Positions 29,801 to 38,318 are shown, counted from the first letter of the stretch. The stretch: 64,000 nt of DNA from CAWGCE01 sp964480915 (GCA_964480915.1 CAYZRS010000021.1:13094-77093), one strand, 5' to 3'. A program made the numbers and translations. The notes: a model not told the origin generated them from the letters alone.

Positions 29801-29952
29801 TGATTGTCGAGCTGGCCGGCAAGAAGATTGAGAACATCTATGACTATACGTATGCCATCGAAGCGCTGAAAATTGGCGACAAAGTCAAAATCGTGGTCGA
29901 GCGCGACAAACAGCGACTCACGTTGGAAGTCACACCCGGTTCGCGCGAATAA
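26872..29952 (+). CDS. PD40 beta-propeller / M28 aminopeptidase / PDZ fusion, secreted
   Basis: About 1026 residues. The GTG at 26872 (GAGG five bases upstream) or ATG at 26890 begins a signal peptide (VSIQFVLLISTVLVAFVCG). Residues about 35-370 are TolB/PD40 propeller repeats (SWSPDGSQIAFASNRS, FFSPDGKRICWR, TFTPDGSRISWTSNR). Then a PA-like insert and an M28 zinc peptidase with its five metal ligands visible: AHIDHLG, ADDNASG, WSGEELG, NLDMVGR and SEYHTP. A PDZ domain ends the chain (SGVSGGGPASKAGVQGGDV). It is expected to trim peptides outside the cytoplasmic membrane. A His/Gly/Ala-rich low-complexity insert sits within the peptidase domain near residue 780. Confidence 0.9.
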   Translation: MKIESQMFVRVSIQFVLLISTVLVAFVCGEEAIDPSLEWQLVRDARQLTFEGKRAGEGYFSRDGKQMVFQSERDAANPFYQIYVLDLETGDIEKVSPGSGKTTCGWIHPSGDQVLFASTHEDAEAVTKQKAELEFRASGKEKRYSWDYDKHYDLFVYDRTEQTYKNLTNAEGYDAEGSWSPDGSQIAFASNRSAFEGQLTEEQQELFERDKSLFSEIYLCDADGSNVQRLTTTFGYDGGPFFSPDGKRICWRRFTEDGARAEIMTMNVDGTDERQLTNLGAMSWAPYFHPSGEYLIFTTNKHGFANFELYLVDAAGKHEPVRVTYTEGFDGLPTFTPDGSRISWTSNRTSNKQSQIFLAGWNHAEALRLLGLTEQAVGAPGAVADDSSTAVASDSLASTSEEFSPDDILKHVDYLCRKELAGRLTGSEGERKATAYVAAFLDGLGFLPAGEEGSWFQEFEFTSGVALDGDNQLTWGETSYEVDSDWRPLAFSKTGPVESAEIVFGGYGIVAPEDADAAEGDEYDSYVHLDVKDKWVMVFRYLPDDISAERRQHLSRHASPRFKAMVARDKGARGLILVSGPRSKVKKQLIPLRFDGSLAGTSIPVISVTDKVAQSWLDVTGKQLSALQTKLDTGEPMMGFAMPGNRLAANVDIERVKQTGRNVIGRLAANPDQVAQQAVIVGAHIDHLGRGGAGSSLAKEDEADEIHRGADDNASGVAAILEMAQFLSASQRSGAFRPKRDLIFAAWSGEELGLLGSAHYAKQRAEAKPAAIDHGHGQTHGSEAPGAAHAAPGAGREESSSGKTSLYPAIAACVNLDMVGRLEKKLVLQGIGSSSIWSSIIERRNVPVGLPVTLQQDSYVPTDASTFYARGVPSLTAFTGSHSEYHTPRDTPDKLNYEGAAKIARLMALITRDLATRETQPDFVEQQAPGKDRPRARMRAYLGTIPDYAEADTPGVMLSGVSGGGPASKAGVQGGDVIVELAGKKIENIYDYTYAIEALKIGDKVKIVVERDKQRLTLEVTPGSRE

Positions 29953-30254
29953 GTGGTTCGCCTCGGTGACCTCAAGGGCGGTAACCGCGGTAGGACAGAG
30001 CTCGAAACGGGATTATACTAGGCCTCCCATGGCGGCCTGCCGTCGCCTTGGTGCCGTGGATGCTGAACCGCCACGTCAGGGCTGTCCGCTAGAAGATCGC
30101 TGTTATGACAGCGGTACGCCTCTGATACCTGTTAAGCGTGCCGTTTGATGTGAACTCGGTTGCAGCATTTGGCGTAAATAGCTTTTGGCGTAAATACTTT
30201 TTGACGCAGTTCAAACAAAGATTCCATCAATAAGACCTCGCGTGGCCAACACTT
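29953..30254. promoter_or_regulatory. Upstream region of the CPBP gene with direct repeats
   Basis: No gene is seen. TTGGCGTAAATA occurs twice, at 30169-30180 and 30185-30196, 16 bases apart start to start; a short inverted repeat (CGCTGT/ACAGCG) lies at about 30101-30116. The direct repeats lie 60-85 bases before the start codon of the CPBP gene and could be protein-binding sites. Confidence 0.4.
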
Positions 30255-31490
30255 ATGAACGATAGCGATCCCCAGCCTGAAGATGCAACCTTGCCTGAGG
30301 GCGAATCGCTCGAAGCCACTTCGACGCCTGCCGAGACGAAGCCCGAACGGGTCCGCAAATTGCCGCTCATCGATCCGGTCTTCGGCAAGCTCTGCTGGAT
30401 CGTGACCGTGGTTCCCTATGTCATATACCTCGGCGGCATGGGATTCGCCTCGTATCTAGAAGGCTCGCGAGTTCACACTTGCATCGATCGACAAGAAAAA
30501 AGAGTCCGGGCCATCTTCATGGATCCGGTGCGGACGCGTTTTCAAGAGGAATCGGGCGGCAAAGATGCTGATCCCGATTACGTTGTGCAAAAAATGGGCG
30601 AATTGGGCCTGACGCGATTGCATAAAGAACTCGACGTGTTGGCCGAGTACAAAAGTAAGGAAGTCCAGCAGTGGTTCGCACCCATCGTGAATGGGCCGGC
30701 TCCGAACGAGTCGCGACCGTGGCTGCTGGAGCTTTACTCACAGGTCAAAGAGCCGGTGGAGTTCTTGGACAAGATGTTGGCCTACGATGCCGAAGGCAAA
30801 GGTCGGCCCATTCTCGCGCAGTATTATCAGGCCTTTCCTGATGAAGATAAGACGCCTGAGGGAGTCGACGCGGCTTCGATGTGGTTTCCGCCGGATCGAA
30901 CTTGGTATCCGACCACGTATACGATCGTGATATCCCTGACCGCTCTTTCGATGTTCCTTGTCTTTCCGCTCTATTTCCGCCACCCGTTCAAAGTGACGCA
31001 CTGGTCGGTCATCGTCGGTGTGTTGGGGATTTTCGTGTGGATTGGGCTCTGGTGGTTGGATAAGAACGTCTTCGGATTGGCCGAGATGATGAGCAGCGGT
31101 GGGCGTGAAGCGTTCAATCCGTTCGAAGAAATGGCCGATAGCCCGGACTGGCGCAAGTGGTTTACGATCATCCGCTTTTCGGGCCTGGTACTGGTCGTCC
31201 CGTTTGTCGAAGAATTTTTCATTCGCGGCTGGCTGATGCGTTATATCGAAGACCCCGATTGGGATCGCATCCCGATCGGAGCGGCGACAAAATTGTCGAT
31301 CATCGGTGTGGCGGTCTATGCCGTCTTTTCCCACACATTCGAGCCATTGGCGGCAATCGTCTGGTTTAGCATGGTGACCTGGCTGTATCTCAAAACCAAA
31401 AGTATTTGGGATTGTGTGATCGCGCATGCGATCACGAATGCGTTGCTTGGTGTCTATGTCTTGATGACCAATACTTGGGAGCTTTGGTAG
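30255..31490 (+). CDS. CPBP intramembrane glutamic protease, exosortase-associated (CAAX protease-related) type
   Basis: A 411-residue membrane protein. One N-terminal membrane segment (about residues 48-70), a large soluble loop (about 75-215), then at least five segments. The CPBP motifs are present: VEEFFIRGWLMRY (about 317) with the Glu pair and Arg, FSHTFEP, and a final AHAITNALLGVYVL followed by TNTWELW. That ending is characteristic of the CAAX prenyl protease-related proteins found with exosortase systems. It is expected to cut within the membrane; its substrate is unknown. The next gene starts 2 bases after its stop. Confidence 0.82.
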   Translation: MNDSDPQPEDATLPEGESLEATSTPAETKPERVRKLPLIDPVFGKLCWIVTVVPYVIYLGGMGFASYLEGSRVHTCIDRQEKRVRAIFMDPVRTRFQEESGGKDADPDYVVQKMGELGLTRLHKELDVLAEYKSKEVQQWFAPIVNGPAPNESRPWLLELYSQVKEPVEFLDKMLAYDAEGKGRPILAQYYQAFPDEDKTPEGVDAASMWFPPDRTWYPTTYTIVISLTALSMFLVFPLYFRHPFKVTHWSVIVGVLGIFVWIGLWWLDKNVFGLAEMMSSGGREAFNPFEEMADSPDWRKWFTIIRFSGLVLVVPFVEEFFIRGWLMRYIEDPDWDRIPIGAATKLSIIGVAVYAVFSHTFEPLAAIVWFSMVTWLYLKTKSIWDCVIAHAITNALLGVYVLMTNTWELW

Positions 31491-31491
31491 C

Positions 31492-32391
31492 GTGTCGGCC
31501 GACACTGGTGTCGTCGGTGGGCGCCAGTGGACCCAGGTTCTGTCGGGCGGGTTGTGTGTCATTGCCTGCGCCGGTTGTCTTTTTGTGTCGGCAGAAGTCG
31601 CTGCGCAAGTGACCAAGGGAGCGGCGGGCGAGTCGGTGACTCAGGTCGGAATCGTCTACCACACGGGTGACGACCAAACGGATTACCAACGTGCACAATG
31701 CCGCTTGGATCTTTATCGTCCGCTCGGCAAAACCGATTTTCCGACGGTCGTGTGGTTTCACGGCGGCGGACTCCAGCGGGGACACCGCGAGATCCCCAAG
31801 CGATTGCAAGAAAACGGAATCGCCATCGTCGGTGCCGGCTATCGGTTTCACCCTCAAGTGAAGTCGCCAACTTACGTCGAGGACGCGGCAGCAGCCGTCG
31901 CTTGGACGGTGAAGAACATCGAAAAATTCGGTGGGTCTGCCGACCAGGTGTTTGTCGGCGGACATTCGGCGGGCGGCTATCTGGCCTTAATGGTGGGGCT
32001 CGATAAGCGATGGCTAGCGGCGCATCAGCTTGACGCGAATCGGCTGGCAGGGATCATCCCTTACAGCGGCCACGCCATCACCCATTTTACGGTGCGAGCC
32101 GAGCGGGGCATCGGCGACAAACAACCGGTCGTGGACGACATGGCGCCTCTGTTTCATGTGCGGAAGGACGCGCCGCCGCTGCTGCTGATGACCGGCGATC
32201 GGAAACTAGAAATGCTCGGTCGCTATGAGGAAACGGCCTATCTCTGGCGGATGATGCAAGTGGTTGGTCACTCGGCGGTCGAGCTGGTCGAATGGGAAGG
32301 CTTCGGACATAGCCAGATGGTCGAACCGGCTCACCTGCGGTTGTTGCAATTCGTCAGAAAGCATGCGCAGGAGACCACCGCTCGCCGCTAA
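31492..32391 (+). CDS. Alpha/beta hydrolase (carboxylesterase-like), exported
   Basis: 299 residues from GTG 31492, 1 base after the CPBP stop, which suggests an operon. A signal peptide is present (LCVIACAGCLFVSAEVAA). The HSL/carboxylesterase features are seen: the oxyanion motif HGGGLQRG, the nucleophile GGHSAGGYLA, and a late Asp/His pair (TGDRK, EGFGHSQ). Substrate not predictable. A long stem-loop follows at 32459-32492. Confidence 0.85.
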   Translation: MSADTGVVGGRQWTQVLSGGLCVIACAGCLFVSAEVAAQVTKGAAGESVTQVGIVYHTGDDQTDYQRAQCRLDLYRPLGKTDFPTVVWFHGGGLQRGHREIPKRLQENGIAIVGAGYRFHPQVKSPTYVEDAAAAVAWTVKNIEKFGGSADQVFVGGHSAGGYLALMVGLDKRWLAAHQLDANRLAGIIPYSGHAITHFTVRAERGIGDKQPVVDDMAPLFHVRKDAPPLLLMTGDRKLEMLGRYEETAYLWRMMQVVGHSAVELVEWEGFGHSQMVEPAHLRLLQFVRKHAQETTARR

Positions 32392-32458
32392 TAATGGCGA
32401 TTTCGCCACGCAGCGCTGGCGGCGGGCGATTCCATGAGCTTGAACGGCCCCTTGAAAG

Positions 32459-32492
32459 ACAGCTTGCCGGCCGCCAGCGGCCGGCAAGCTGT
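32459..32492. terminator. Strong stem-loop between convergent genes
   Basis: A perfect 14-base inverted repeat (ACAGCTTGCCGGCC and GGCCGGCAAGCTGT) with a 6-base loop lies between the stops of the esterase and the PEP-CTERM gene. No T run follows on the plus strand, so it may act as a bidirectional or factor-assisted terminator. Confidence 0.7.
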
Positions 32493-32509
32493 GTGTTCAT
32501 TCAGCGGCG

Positions 32510-33163
32510 TTATCGAATTCTACGCAGCAAGATCGCCAGGCCGGAGAGAAGCAACAGCATGCCGCCCGGTTCGGGAACGACAACAGCGACGTTGGTGAAA
32601 CCACCGGCTCCTGAGTCGCTTGCCCACTGGACATTGAATGCTCCGCCGTCAAAGACCTTAGAGAAACTATTTTCCGATAGTCCTGGATTGAATGAGGCTA
32701 GTCCGCTGCCAAAAGTGAGGAACGGCGGCTGATCATCAGGCCAAGGCAGTTGCATGTCGTTGCCGTCAATGAACGCTTCGCCGACGACTCCGCGGAAGCC
32801 TGGTCCAGACAGTGGATTCGTGCGAACCCATTGGTTGGAGCCGGCGCTGAATCCGATCGTCCAGGTGCTGGAGTTACCCAACGCATCGGTTCCCGGCAGA
32901 TTCTCGCCGTTACATAAGAGACAGCTTAAGGTCGCGTTTGGGCCACCGATGAACATCGCTACGATGTCGATACCATCCGTGTCCATCGTCATGACGCCCG
33001 CTTCTCGTGTGATTGGTCCGACGCTCGTTTCCACCGTGCCATCGGTTGCGAAATAATAGAAATCAGGAATGCCGTCGCCTGGAACACCGCTGACTTGAGC
33101 AGCAAGTGGCGCAATGCAAATGGCGGTAAGAATAGAAAGTGCCGTGAGAATTGTCTTCAACAT
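32510..33163 (-). CDS. PEP-CTERM secreted protein
   Basis: 217 residues: an N-terminal signal (LTALSILTAICIAPLAAQ), a middle without recognised domain but with a CLLCNGENLPG Cys pair, and a C-terminal PEP-CTERM signal (VPEPGGMLLLLSGLAILLRR plus IR). The protein is expected to be exported and released or anchored after exosortase cleavage. Convergent with the CPBP/esterase operon. Confidence 0.82.
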   Translation of the reverse strand: MLKTILTALSILTAICIAPLAAQVSGVPGDGIPDFYYFATDGTVETSVGPITREAGVMTMDTDGIDIVAMFIGGPNATLSCLLCNGENLPGTDALGNSSTWTIGFSAGSNQWVRTNPLSGPGFRGVVGEAFIDGNDMQLPWPDDQPPFLTFGSGLASFNPGLSENSFSKVFDGGAFNVQWASDSGAGGFTNVAVVVPEPGGMLLLLSGLAILLRRIR

Positions 33164-33550
33164 TAGTTCGACTCCGTAATAAGGTAACCAAAACGTGATG
33201 AAGGAAATCTGCTAGAACACGATCAAAATCGACGTGCGCATAGCAGCCAAACGTGATTGTCAGAATCCACGATCAAAACATCGATCGTTTAAGAGAGACA
33301 ATTGGGGTGTCATTAGGCATCATCCGATGTTGCCTGATGCGTCGCTTCCGAATTGTCTGAAAGAATTGCCAGTGGCGATCTCGCAGGAACCATTGCTTCC
33401 TTGAATGTGTTGGTCTTATTGATATCGAATGCGTCAGATCGGGCAAGCGTGTGACACAAAACTTGCCAAGAAGAGCAAAAATGCAGCTGAAAGCGGGAAT
33501 GTGCTACCTGGATTCTGCTCGGTCCATGCGGAGAGGCGGTCTGTGATGAG
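33164..33550. other. Intergenic region, no gene
   Basis: Upstream of the PEP-CTERM gene and downstream of the IclR gene. It is relatively AT-rich and holds two loosely similar CACGATCAAAA segments (about 33217 and 33268) but no supported coding frame. Confidence 0.4.
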
Positions 33551-34342
33551 TTAGGAGACTTGTGCGCCGAGGTGTGAGGCTGTCTCTTTCAAAATCGGAA
33601 GATGTTCCAGCAGTTGTTCTTGGCTAATCCGAGCTGTCGGCACGCCGATGCTCATCGCCGCCACGACAGAACCGCTCCGTCCGAACACCGGTGCGGCCAG
33701 GGTCCGCAGCCCGTCTTCTAACTCCTCATTCACCAGAGAATAGCCATCCTGCCGCGTGCGTGCCAGCAAATCTTCAAGCTCCTGCTTGGACTTTACCGTG
33801 TGGGCCGTGTGGGCCACCAAGTCGGCCTCTGCGAGGTTTGACGCAAGTTGTTCTGAATCGAGGTTGGCCAACAAAACTCGCCCCATCGACGAACAGACCC
33901 ACGGCAAACGACCACCCACCATCATCGAGACCGTCATGATCCGCCGCACTTCCGCGCGCGCAACAAAGACAACATCGCTCCCATCAAGCATTCCGACCGA
34001 GCAAGTCTCTTGGGTCGTGCGACTGAGTTCGTCCAGGAATGGTTGAGACGCTTCGGGGAGTGACGATGATGAGATGTAGTTGCAGCCGAGTGACAGCACT
34101 TTCGGTTCGAGTTGAAACGTGTCACGCTTGGCACGGACGTAACCGAGTTCTTGTAGCGTGTACAGGCACCGCCGGACGACCGCTCGTGAGAGGCCGGTCC
34201 GAGCACTGATTTCAGACATTGTGCGACCACCTGCTGCGTCTTGGAAGGCATGAATCACTTCCAGGCCGCGAGCCAGTGAAGTCATGTAATTCGGGTCCCC
34301 AGATCGGAAAAGGTGATCGGCCTTGCCTGCTTGAGACGACAT
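33551..34342 (-). CDS. IclR-family transcriptional regulator
   Basis: 263 residues from the ATG at 34342; a longer TTG start exists at 34387. An N-terminal winged helix (SLARGLEVIHAFQDAAGGRT, then ISARTGLSRAVVRRCLYTL) is followed by the IclR effector domain (RTTQETCSVGMLDGSDVVFVARAE in pieces, NEELEDGLRTLAAPVF). It is most similar in pattern to the PcaR/PobR subgroup that controls aromatic or sugar-acid catabolism. It faces the TRAP transporter operon across a 1 kb gap, so it is the obvious candidate regulator of that operon (inference). Confidence 0.88.
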   Translation of the reverse strand: MSSQAGKADHLFRSGDPNYMTSLARGLEVIHAFQDAAGGRTMSEISARTGLSRAVVRRCLYTLQELGYVRAKRDTFQLEPKVLSLGCNYISSSSLPEASQPFLDELSRTTQETCSVGMLDGSDVVFVARAEVRRIMTVSMMVGGRLPWVCSSMGRVLLANLDSEQLASNLAEADLVAHTAHTVKSKQELEDLLARTRQDGYSLVNEELEDGLRTLAAPVFGRSGSVVAAMSIGVPTARISQEQLLEHLPILKETASHLGAQVS

Positions 34343-34387
34343 TTGCGAACGTGCTTTCTTTTGAGCTGGACTTGTAACGCCCAGCAA

Positions 34388-35414
34388 GTCGGCAACTAGC
34401 CGGCTAGGAATATATCGTGGTCAACGGAATCGCTTGCCCGGCGAACACGATTCTAGCCCCAAGGATTCGAGGCGCCACAGGGACGCGACCAACTCGTTGG
34501 CGCTGAAGAGACTCGGCAGGCAATCGAACGGATGTTCGCTTGTCGAACAATGCATCGATGCGCTCACTCCCGTCCGAAGAAATACAGTCTGTTTAAATCA
34601 CCCATCGTCCAACGGCTGTGTTGTGGCGTAGTGATTTCAGTCTTATTCGCTTGCAAAACATGTCGCGTTTCGCAATCGGTTGGGCTCGTTACGGAAAGAG
34701 ACATTATGTTGTCGCTTTAGATGATAAGCAGAGATCGGTGTCAAAGCGATAGTGGCCAACCGTTTTCACGCTGCAAGGGTGACATGGGTTTGTCCCTGCT
34801 TGGCTTTCGTCGCTTTTGCCAGCCGCCCGCCTGGCCGAATCGGCAAGCAACATCCTCGCAGCCTTTTCTAGGGACTGCGACGCGACAAAATCGCTCATCA
34901 TCGTCCGGCGTGGATTGTAGACCGAATAGTCAAACGAAAGTCGCGTCGCCAATGCGTGCCGCGTGCGACTAGCGCAGGGTACCGATCTTCGAATGTGGGA
35001 TGGCATTAAACGGGGCCGACCCTGCCGGAAACGGCGGGCGAGTCTTCCTTGCTCCGCAGGGAACGTTTGCCGGTGCGGAGGCCGTTGGCGTCTACCCGCC
35101 TAAAAAAATTCGAGGAGCGACTCATGGGCCTCAATCGAGGTATGGATCTGTGGCGGTCTTGCTTAGCGACGACCGAGTTGCGTTAGACTGCCCAGGCTGC
35201 GGTTTCATGGCGAGGCGGAAATGGGCAGGAACGGCGGCGGTTTGCCGACAAATTGAGTCCTCTGCACGAGCTCAACTGGGAGCATTAAACTGAACCGGAC
35301 CGCGATGGCGCGACAGCGTGCGGGCGATGTGCCGAAAATGGCGTTTGTTACAGCGTAAAGTTTACAGAGTAAAGTCGACTAGAGGCTTTAGGATGACTTG
35401 GGGCAATCGATGAT
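34388..35414. promoter_or_regulatory. 1 kb non-coding region between the IclR gene and the TRAP operon
   Basis: Several frames of 60-100 codons are open here but none looks coding: no family match, no ribosome site, and Arg/Ser-rich shadow-like compositions. The right end holds the tandem palindromes at 35348-35375. The length is unusual for this otherwise compact window. Confidence 0.4.
35348..35375. promoter_or_regulatory. Tandem palindromic operator candidate for the TRAP operon
   Basis: Two 14-base copies lie back to back, TTACAGCGTAAAGT (35348-35361) and TTACAGAGTAAAGT (35362-35375), with one mismatch. Each holds a TTACnnnGTAA palindrome. The pair ends 39 bases before the dctP start codon, a usual place for an operator. 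The divergent IclR-type protein is the natural binder (inference). Confidence 0.55.
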
Positions 35415-36425
35415 ATGAGCAAAGCCACCTCCATGTTTGTCTGTGGGCTCTTGTTGGGCATCCTCTTTGCTTCCGGTGGCTTCGCTCTCATTCAGCGCCA
35501 CACGAGAGGTCAGCGAGACGGCGTGACCGTCTTGAAGTTGGCTCACTGCCTCGATCAGTCCCATCCGGTTCATCAATCGATGGTATTCATGGGCGACCGC
35601 CTGCGTGAAAAATCGGCCGGTTCGGTAGAAGTCCAGATTTATCCCAACAGTCAGTTGGGCGCGGAGACGGTTCTGATTGAACAGCTCCAACGCGGCGCCA
35701 TCGCGATGGCGAAGACTTCGGCAGCACCGATGGAGAGTTTCGTGCCGGAAATGGCGGTCTTCGGTGTTCCGTATGCGTTTCGGGACGAGGATCATTTTTG
35801 GCGAGTCGCCAACGGCGATCTGGGGCGGCAGTTGCTTTTGGCGGGCAAGTCGGTGGGCGTGTTGGGGCTTTGCTACTTTGACGCCGGAGCGCGCAGTTTT
35901 TACACGGTGGAAAAGCCCGTGCTTACGCCGAACGATCTCGACGGCCAAAAGATTCGCGTGCAGAAAAGCAAAACCGCAATGGATATGGTCGAGGCGTTGG
36001 GCGGTTCGCCGACACCGATTCCGTGGGGCGAACTTTACACGGCTCTGCAACAAAGCATGGTCGACGGTGCCGAGAACAACCCGCCCAGTTTCTACGCCAA
36101 TCGGCACTTTGAAGTCTGCAAACATCTTTCGTTGGATGAGCATGCTCGCGTCCCCGACATGTTGTTGATGAGCGGCGTGATTTGGGATTCTCTATCGCCG
36201 CAGGTTCAGCAGTGGGTGCAGGCAGCTGCCGACGAAGCGTCTCAGTATCAGCGTAAATTGTGGCGAGAGGAAAGCGATGAAGCGATCGCCGCGGTTCAGG
36301 AGGAAGGCGTGACGGTTCACCGTCCCGAGAAACAGGCGTTCGTCGACAAATGTCAAGCGATGCGAGCCTCGTTCGCCGGTTCGCCGGTCGGCGAATTGCT
36401 GCAGCAGATCGACGAGCAATATTGA
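35415..36425 (+). CDS. dctP: TRAP transporter solute-binding protein (DctP family)
   Basis: 336 residues with an N-terminal uncleaved or cleaved hydrophobic signal (MFVCGLLLGILFASGGFAL). DctP features: LKLAHCLDQSHPVHQ, QIYPNSQLGAE, the conserved ligand Arg region KIRVQKS, WGELYTALQQSMVDGAENNP and a helical C-terminus. It captures an organic or sugar acid in the periplasm for the DctQM permease. The stop codon overlaps the dctQ start (TGATG). The ligand is not readable from the sequence; the IclR neighbour fits a carboxylate or sugar-acid catabolite. Confidence 0.92.
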   Translation: MSKATSMFVCGLLLGILFASGGFALIQRHTRGQRDGVTVLKLAHCLDQSHPVHQSMVFMGDRLREKSAGSVEVQIYPNSQLGAETVLIEQLQRGAIAMAKTSAAPMESFVPEMAVFGVPYAFRDEDHFWRVANGDLGRQLLLAGKSVGVLGLCYFDAGARSFYTVEKPVLTPNDLDGQKIRVQKSKTAMDMVEALGGSPTPIPWGELYTALQQSMVDGAENNPPSFYANRHFEVCKHLSLDEHARVPDMLLMSGVIWDSLSPQVQQWVQAAADEASQYQRKLWREESDEAIAAVQEEGVTVHRPEKQAFVDKCQAMRASFAGSPVGELLQQIDEQY

Positions 36426-36931
36426 TGCAAGCACTGACTCGATGGATGACGCGGGTTTTGGAGATCGTCGTGATGCTGATCATGGCGGCGCTCACACTCG
36501 ATGTGTTGTGGGGCGTTGTGACTCGTTTGGTAATGCAGTCGCCCAGTCGCTGGACTGAAGAGGTCGCGACTTTTCTGCTGGTTTGGGTTTCCATGCTGGG
36601 ATCGGCGGTCGCCTTTGCCCATCACGAGCACCTAGGGCTCGACTATTTTGTCTTGAAATTGCATCCTTCGGCGAGGCGCGTGGCGGCGATTTCCAGCCAT
36701 CTGGTCATCATCGCATTCGCAGCCTCCGCTTTCGTCTATGGCGGTTGGGGGCTGGTGAGAGAGACGTTGGCTGCCGGGCAGGTCACGCCCGCACTGGGGA
36801 TCCTCAAGGGTTACATGTACTTATGTGTGCCTTTGACGGGTGTGATGTTCATCGTCATCGCTGTTAATCAAATTGTGCGGCTGTGGCAGGATCGTGGACT
36901 GCCGGAATCGCTCGTGGAAGAGGTGAACTAG
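36425..36931 (+). CDS. dctQ: TRAP transporter small permease (DctQ family)
   Basis: 168 residues from the ATG at 36425, which overlaps the dctP stop by one base; the open frame extends further upstream within dctP. Four membrane segments are seen (VLEIVVMLIMAALTLDVLWG, FLLVWVSMLGSAVAFA, AAISSHLVIIAFAASAFV, YLCVPLTGVMFIVIAV). RWTEEVATFLLVW is typical of DctQ. It forms the membrane complex with DctM. Confidence 0.9.
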   Translation: MQALTRWMTRVLEIVVMLIMAALTLDVLWGVVTRLVMQSPSRWTEEVATFLLVWVSMLGSAVAFAHHEHLGLDYFVLKLHPSARRVAAISSHLVIIAFAASAFVYGGWGLVRETLAAGQVTPALGILKGYMYLCVPLTGVMFIVIAVNQIVRLWQDRGLPESLVEEVN

Positions 36932-36934
36932 GCG

Positions 36935-38230
36935 ATGGTGTCGACGATTGCCATTCTTGTGGTCAGTTTTACGGTGCTCTTGGTGCTGGAGGTGCCGGTT
37001 GCGTTTGCGATCGGCGTCAGCAGTCTGTTGTCGATTGTGGCGGTCGGCGATGTGCCGGCGACGTACGTCACGGCACAGCGGATGAGTACCGGTATCGAGA
37101 GTTTCCCACTGCTGGCGATTCCGTTTTTTATTCTGGCCGGCATCTTGATGGGACGGGGCGGAATGGCGCGTCGGCTGATCGATTTTGCGGCGGCGCTCGT
37201 CGGCAGTTTTGACGGCGGCTTGGCTTACGTGAGCACGTTGACCTGCATGATGTTCGGCGCTATTTCCGGTTCGGCGACGGCTGCCGTGTCATCGGTCGGT
37301 AGCATGCTGATCCCGGAGATGGAAAGGAAAGGCTACAACCGAGAATTTAGTGTCGCCGTGACCACAACGGCCGCGACCACCGGTTTGATCATCCCGCCGA
37401 GTAATATCATGATCGTCTACGCGGTCGTGGCGGGGCAGATTTCCGTCGCTGCGATGTTCATGGCAGGAGTCTTCCCCGGTATTCTGGTCGGCTTGGGCCT
37501 GATGACGGTCTGTTTTGTGTTGAACCGCGGCAAGTCGGAGCTGCGAGAACCCAAGGTCTCTTGGCGCGAGCTGGCGAATGCCGGCTGGGGAGCGGCACCG
37601 AGCATGCTGCTGATGGTCATCGTGCTCTGCGGGATTCTGGCCGGCGCGTTCTCGCCGACGGAAGCGGCAGCGATTGCCGTTCTGTATTCATTCATACTGG
37701 CGGTTTTGTGGTACCGAGAGATCGCATGGCGGCAACTGCCCGAAATCCTGCTGCGGGCGGCGATGACGACGTCCGTGGTCATGCTGTTGATAGGCACGAG
37801 CCAGGCTATGAGCTGGTTGTTGGCACATCAGAATATTCCTCAGTCACTGAGTGCCTCGCTACTGGGCGTTTCCGACAACCCGATTGTGATTCTCATGATC
37901 ATTAATCTCGTCTTGTTGGTCGTGGGCACCTTCATGGACATGACGCCTGCCGTATTGATATTCACGCCCATTCTTCTGCCGGTTGTGGTCGAGTTGGGCA
38001 TGCATCCGGTCCACTTTGGGATCATGATGATTGCGAACCTGTGCATTGGACTTTGCACGCCACCGGTCGGGACCTGTCTGTTTGTCGGTTGCGGCGTCGG
38101 CAAAACGTCGATCGCCAACGTGACGAGGCCGATGTTGCCATTTTTTCTGGCAATGCTTGTTTCCTTAATCGCGATTACCTACTTTGCACCACTGTGCATG
38201 TGGTTGCCTCGTCTCTTTGGTCTGGATTAG
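36935..38230 (+). CDS. dctM: TRAP transporter large permease (DctM family)
   Basis: 431 residues, ATG 3 bases after the dctQ stop. About twelve membrane segments; DctM motifs seen include GMARRLIDFA, ISGSATAAVSSVGS and TGLIIPPSNIMIVYAV in the first half and TPAVLIFTPILLPV and GLCTPPVGTCLFVG in the second. It is the sodium-coupled transport subunit. Length is normal for the family. Confidence 0.93.
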   Translation: MVSTIAILVVSFTVLLVLEVPVAFAIGVSSLLSIVAVGDVPATYVTAQRMSTGIESFPLLAIPFFILAGILMGRGGMARRLIDFAAALVGSFDGGLAYVSTLTCMMFGAISGSATAAVSSVGSMLIPEMERKGYNREFSVAVTTTAATTGLIIPPSNIMIVYAVVAGQISVAAMFMAGVFPGILVGLGLMTVCFVLNRGKSELREPKVSWRELANAGWGAAPSMLLMVIVLCGILAGAFSPTEAAAIAVLYSFILAVLWYREIAWRQLPEILLRAAMTTSVVMLLIGTSQAMSWLLAHQNIPQSLSASLLGVSDNPIVILMIINLVLLVVGTFMDMTPAVLIFTPILLPVVVELGMHPVHFGIMMIANLCIGLCTPPVGTCLFVGCGVGKTSIANVTRPMLPFFLAMLVSLIAITYFAPLCMWLPRLFGLD

Positions 38231-38318
38231 TTTGAATTTACAGCGGGCGAGATCAAATGATTGCCCGTCGGTATGAACCCAGCATGCCGTTTTCGCAAAT
38301 TGCCTCTTGAGGGTCGGA

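Noticed and set aside
35000..35293. 97-codon plus-strand frame in the 1 kb gap before the TRAP operon
   Set aside because: No signature, no ribosome site, and Gly/Ala/Arg composition typical of chance frames in GC-rich DNA.
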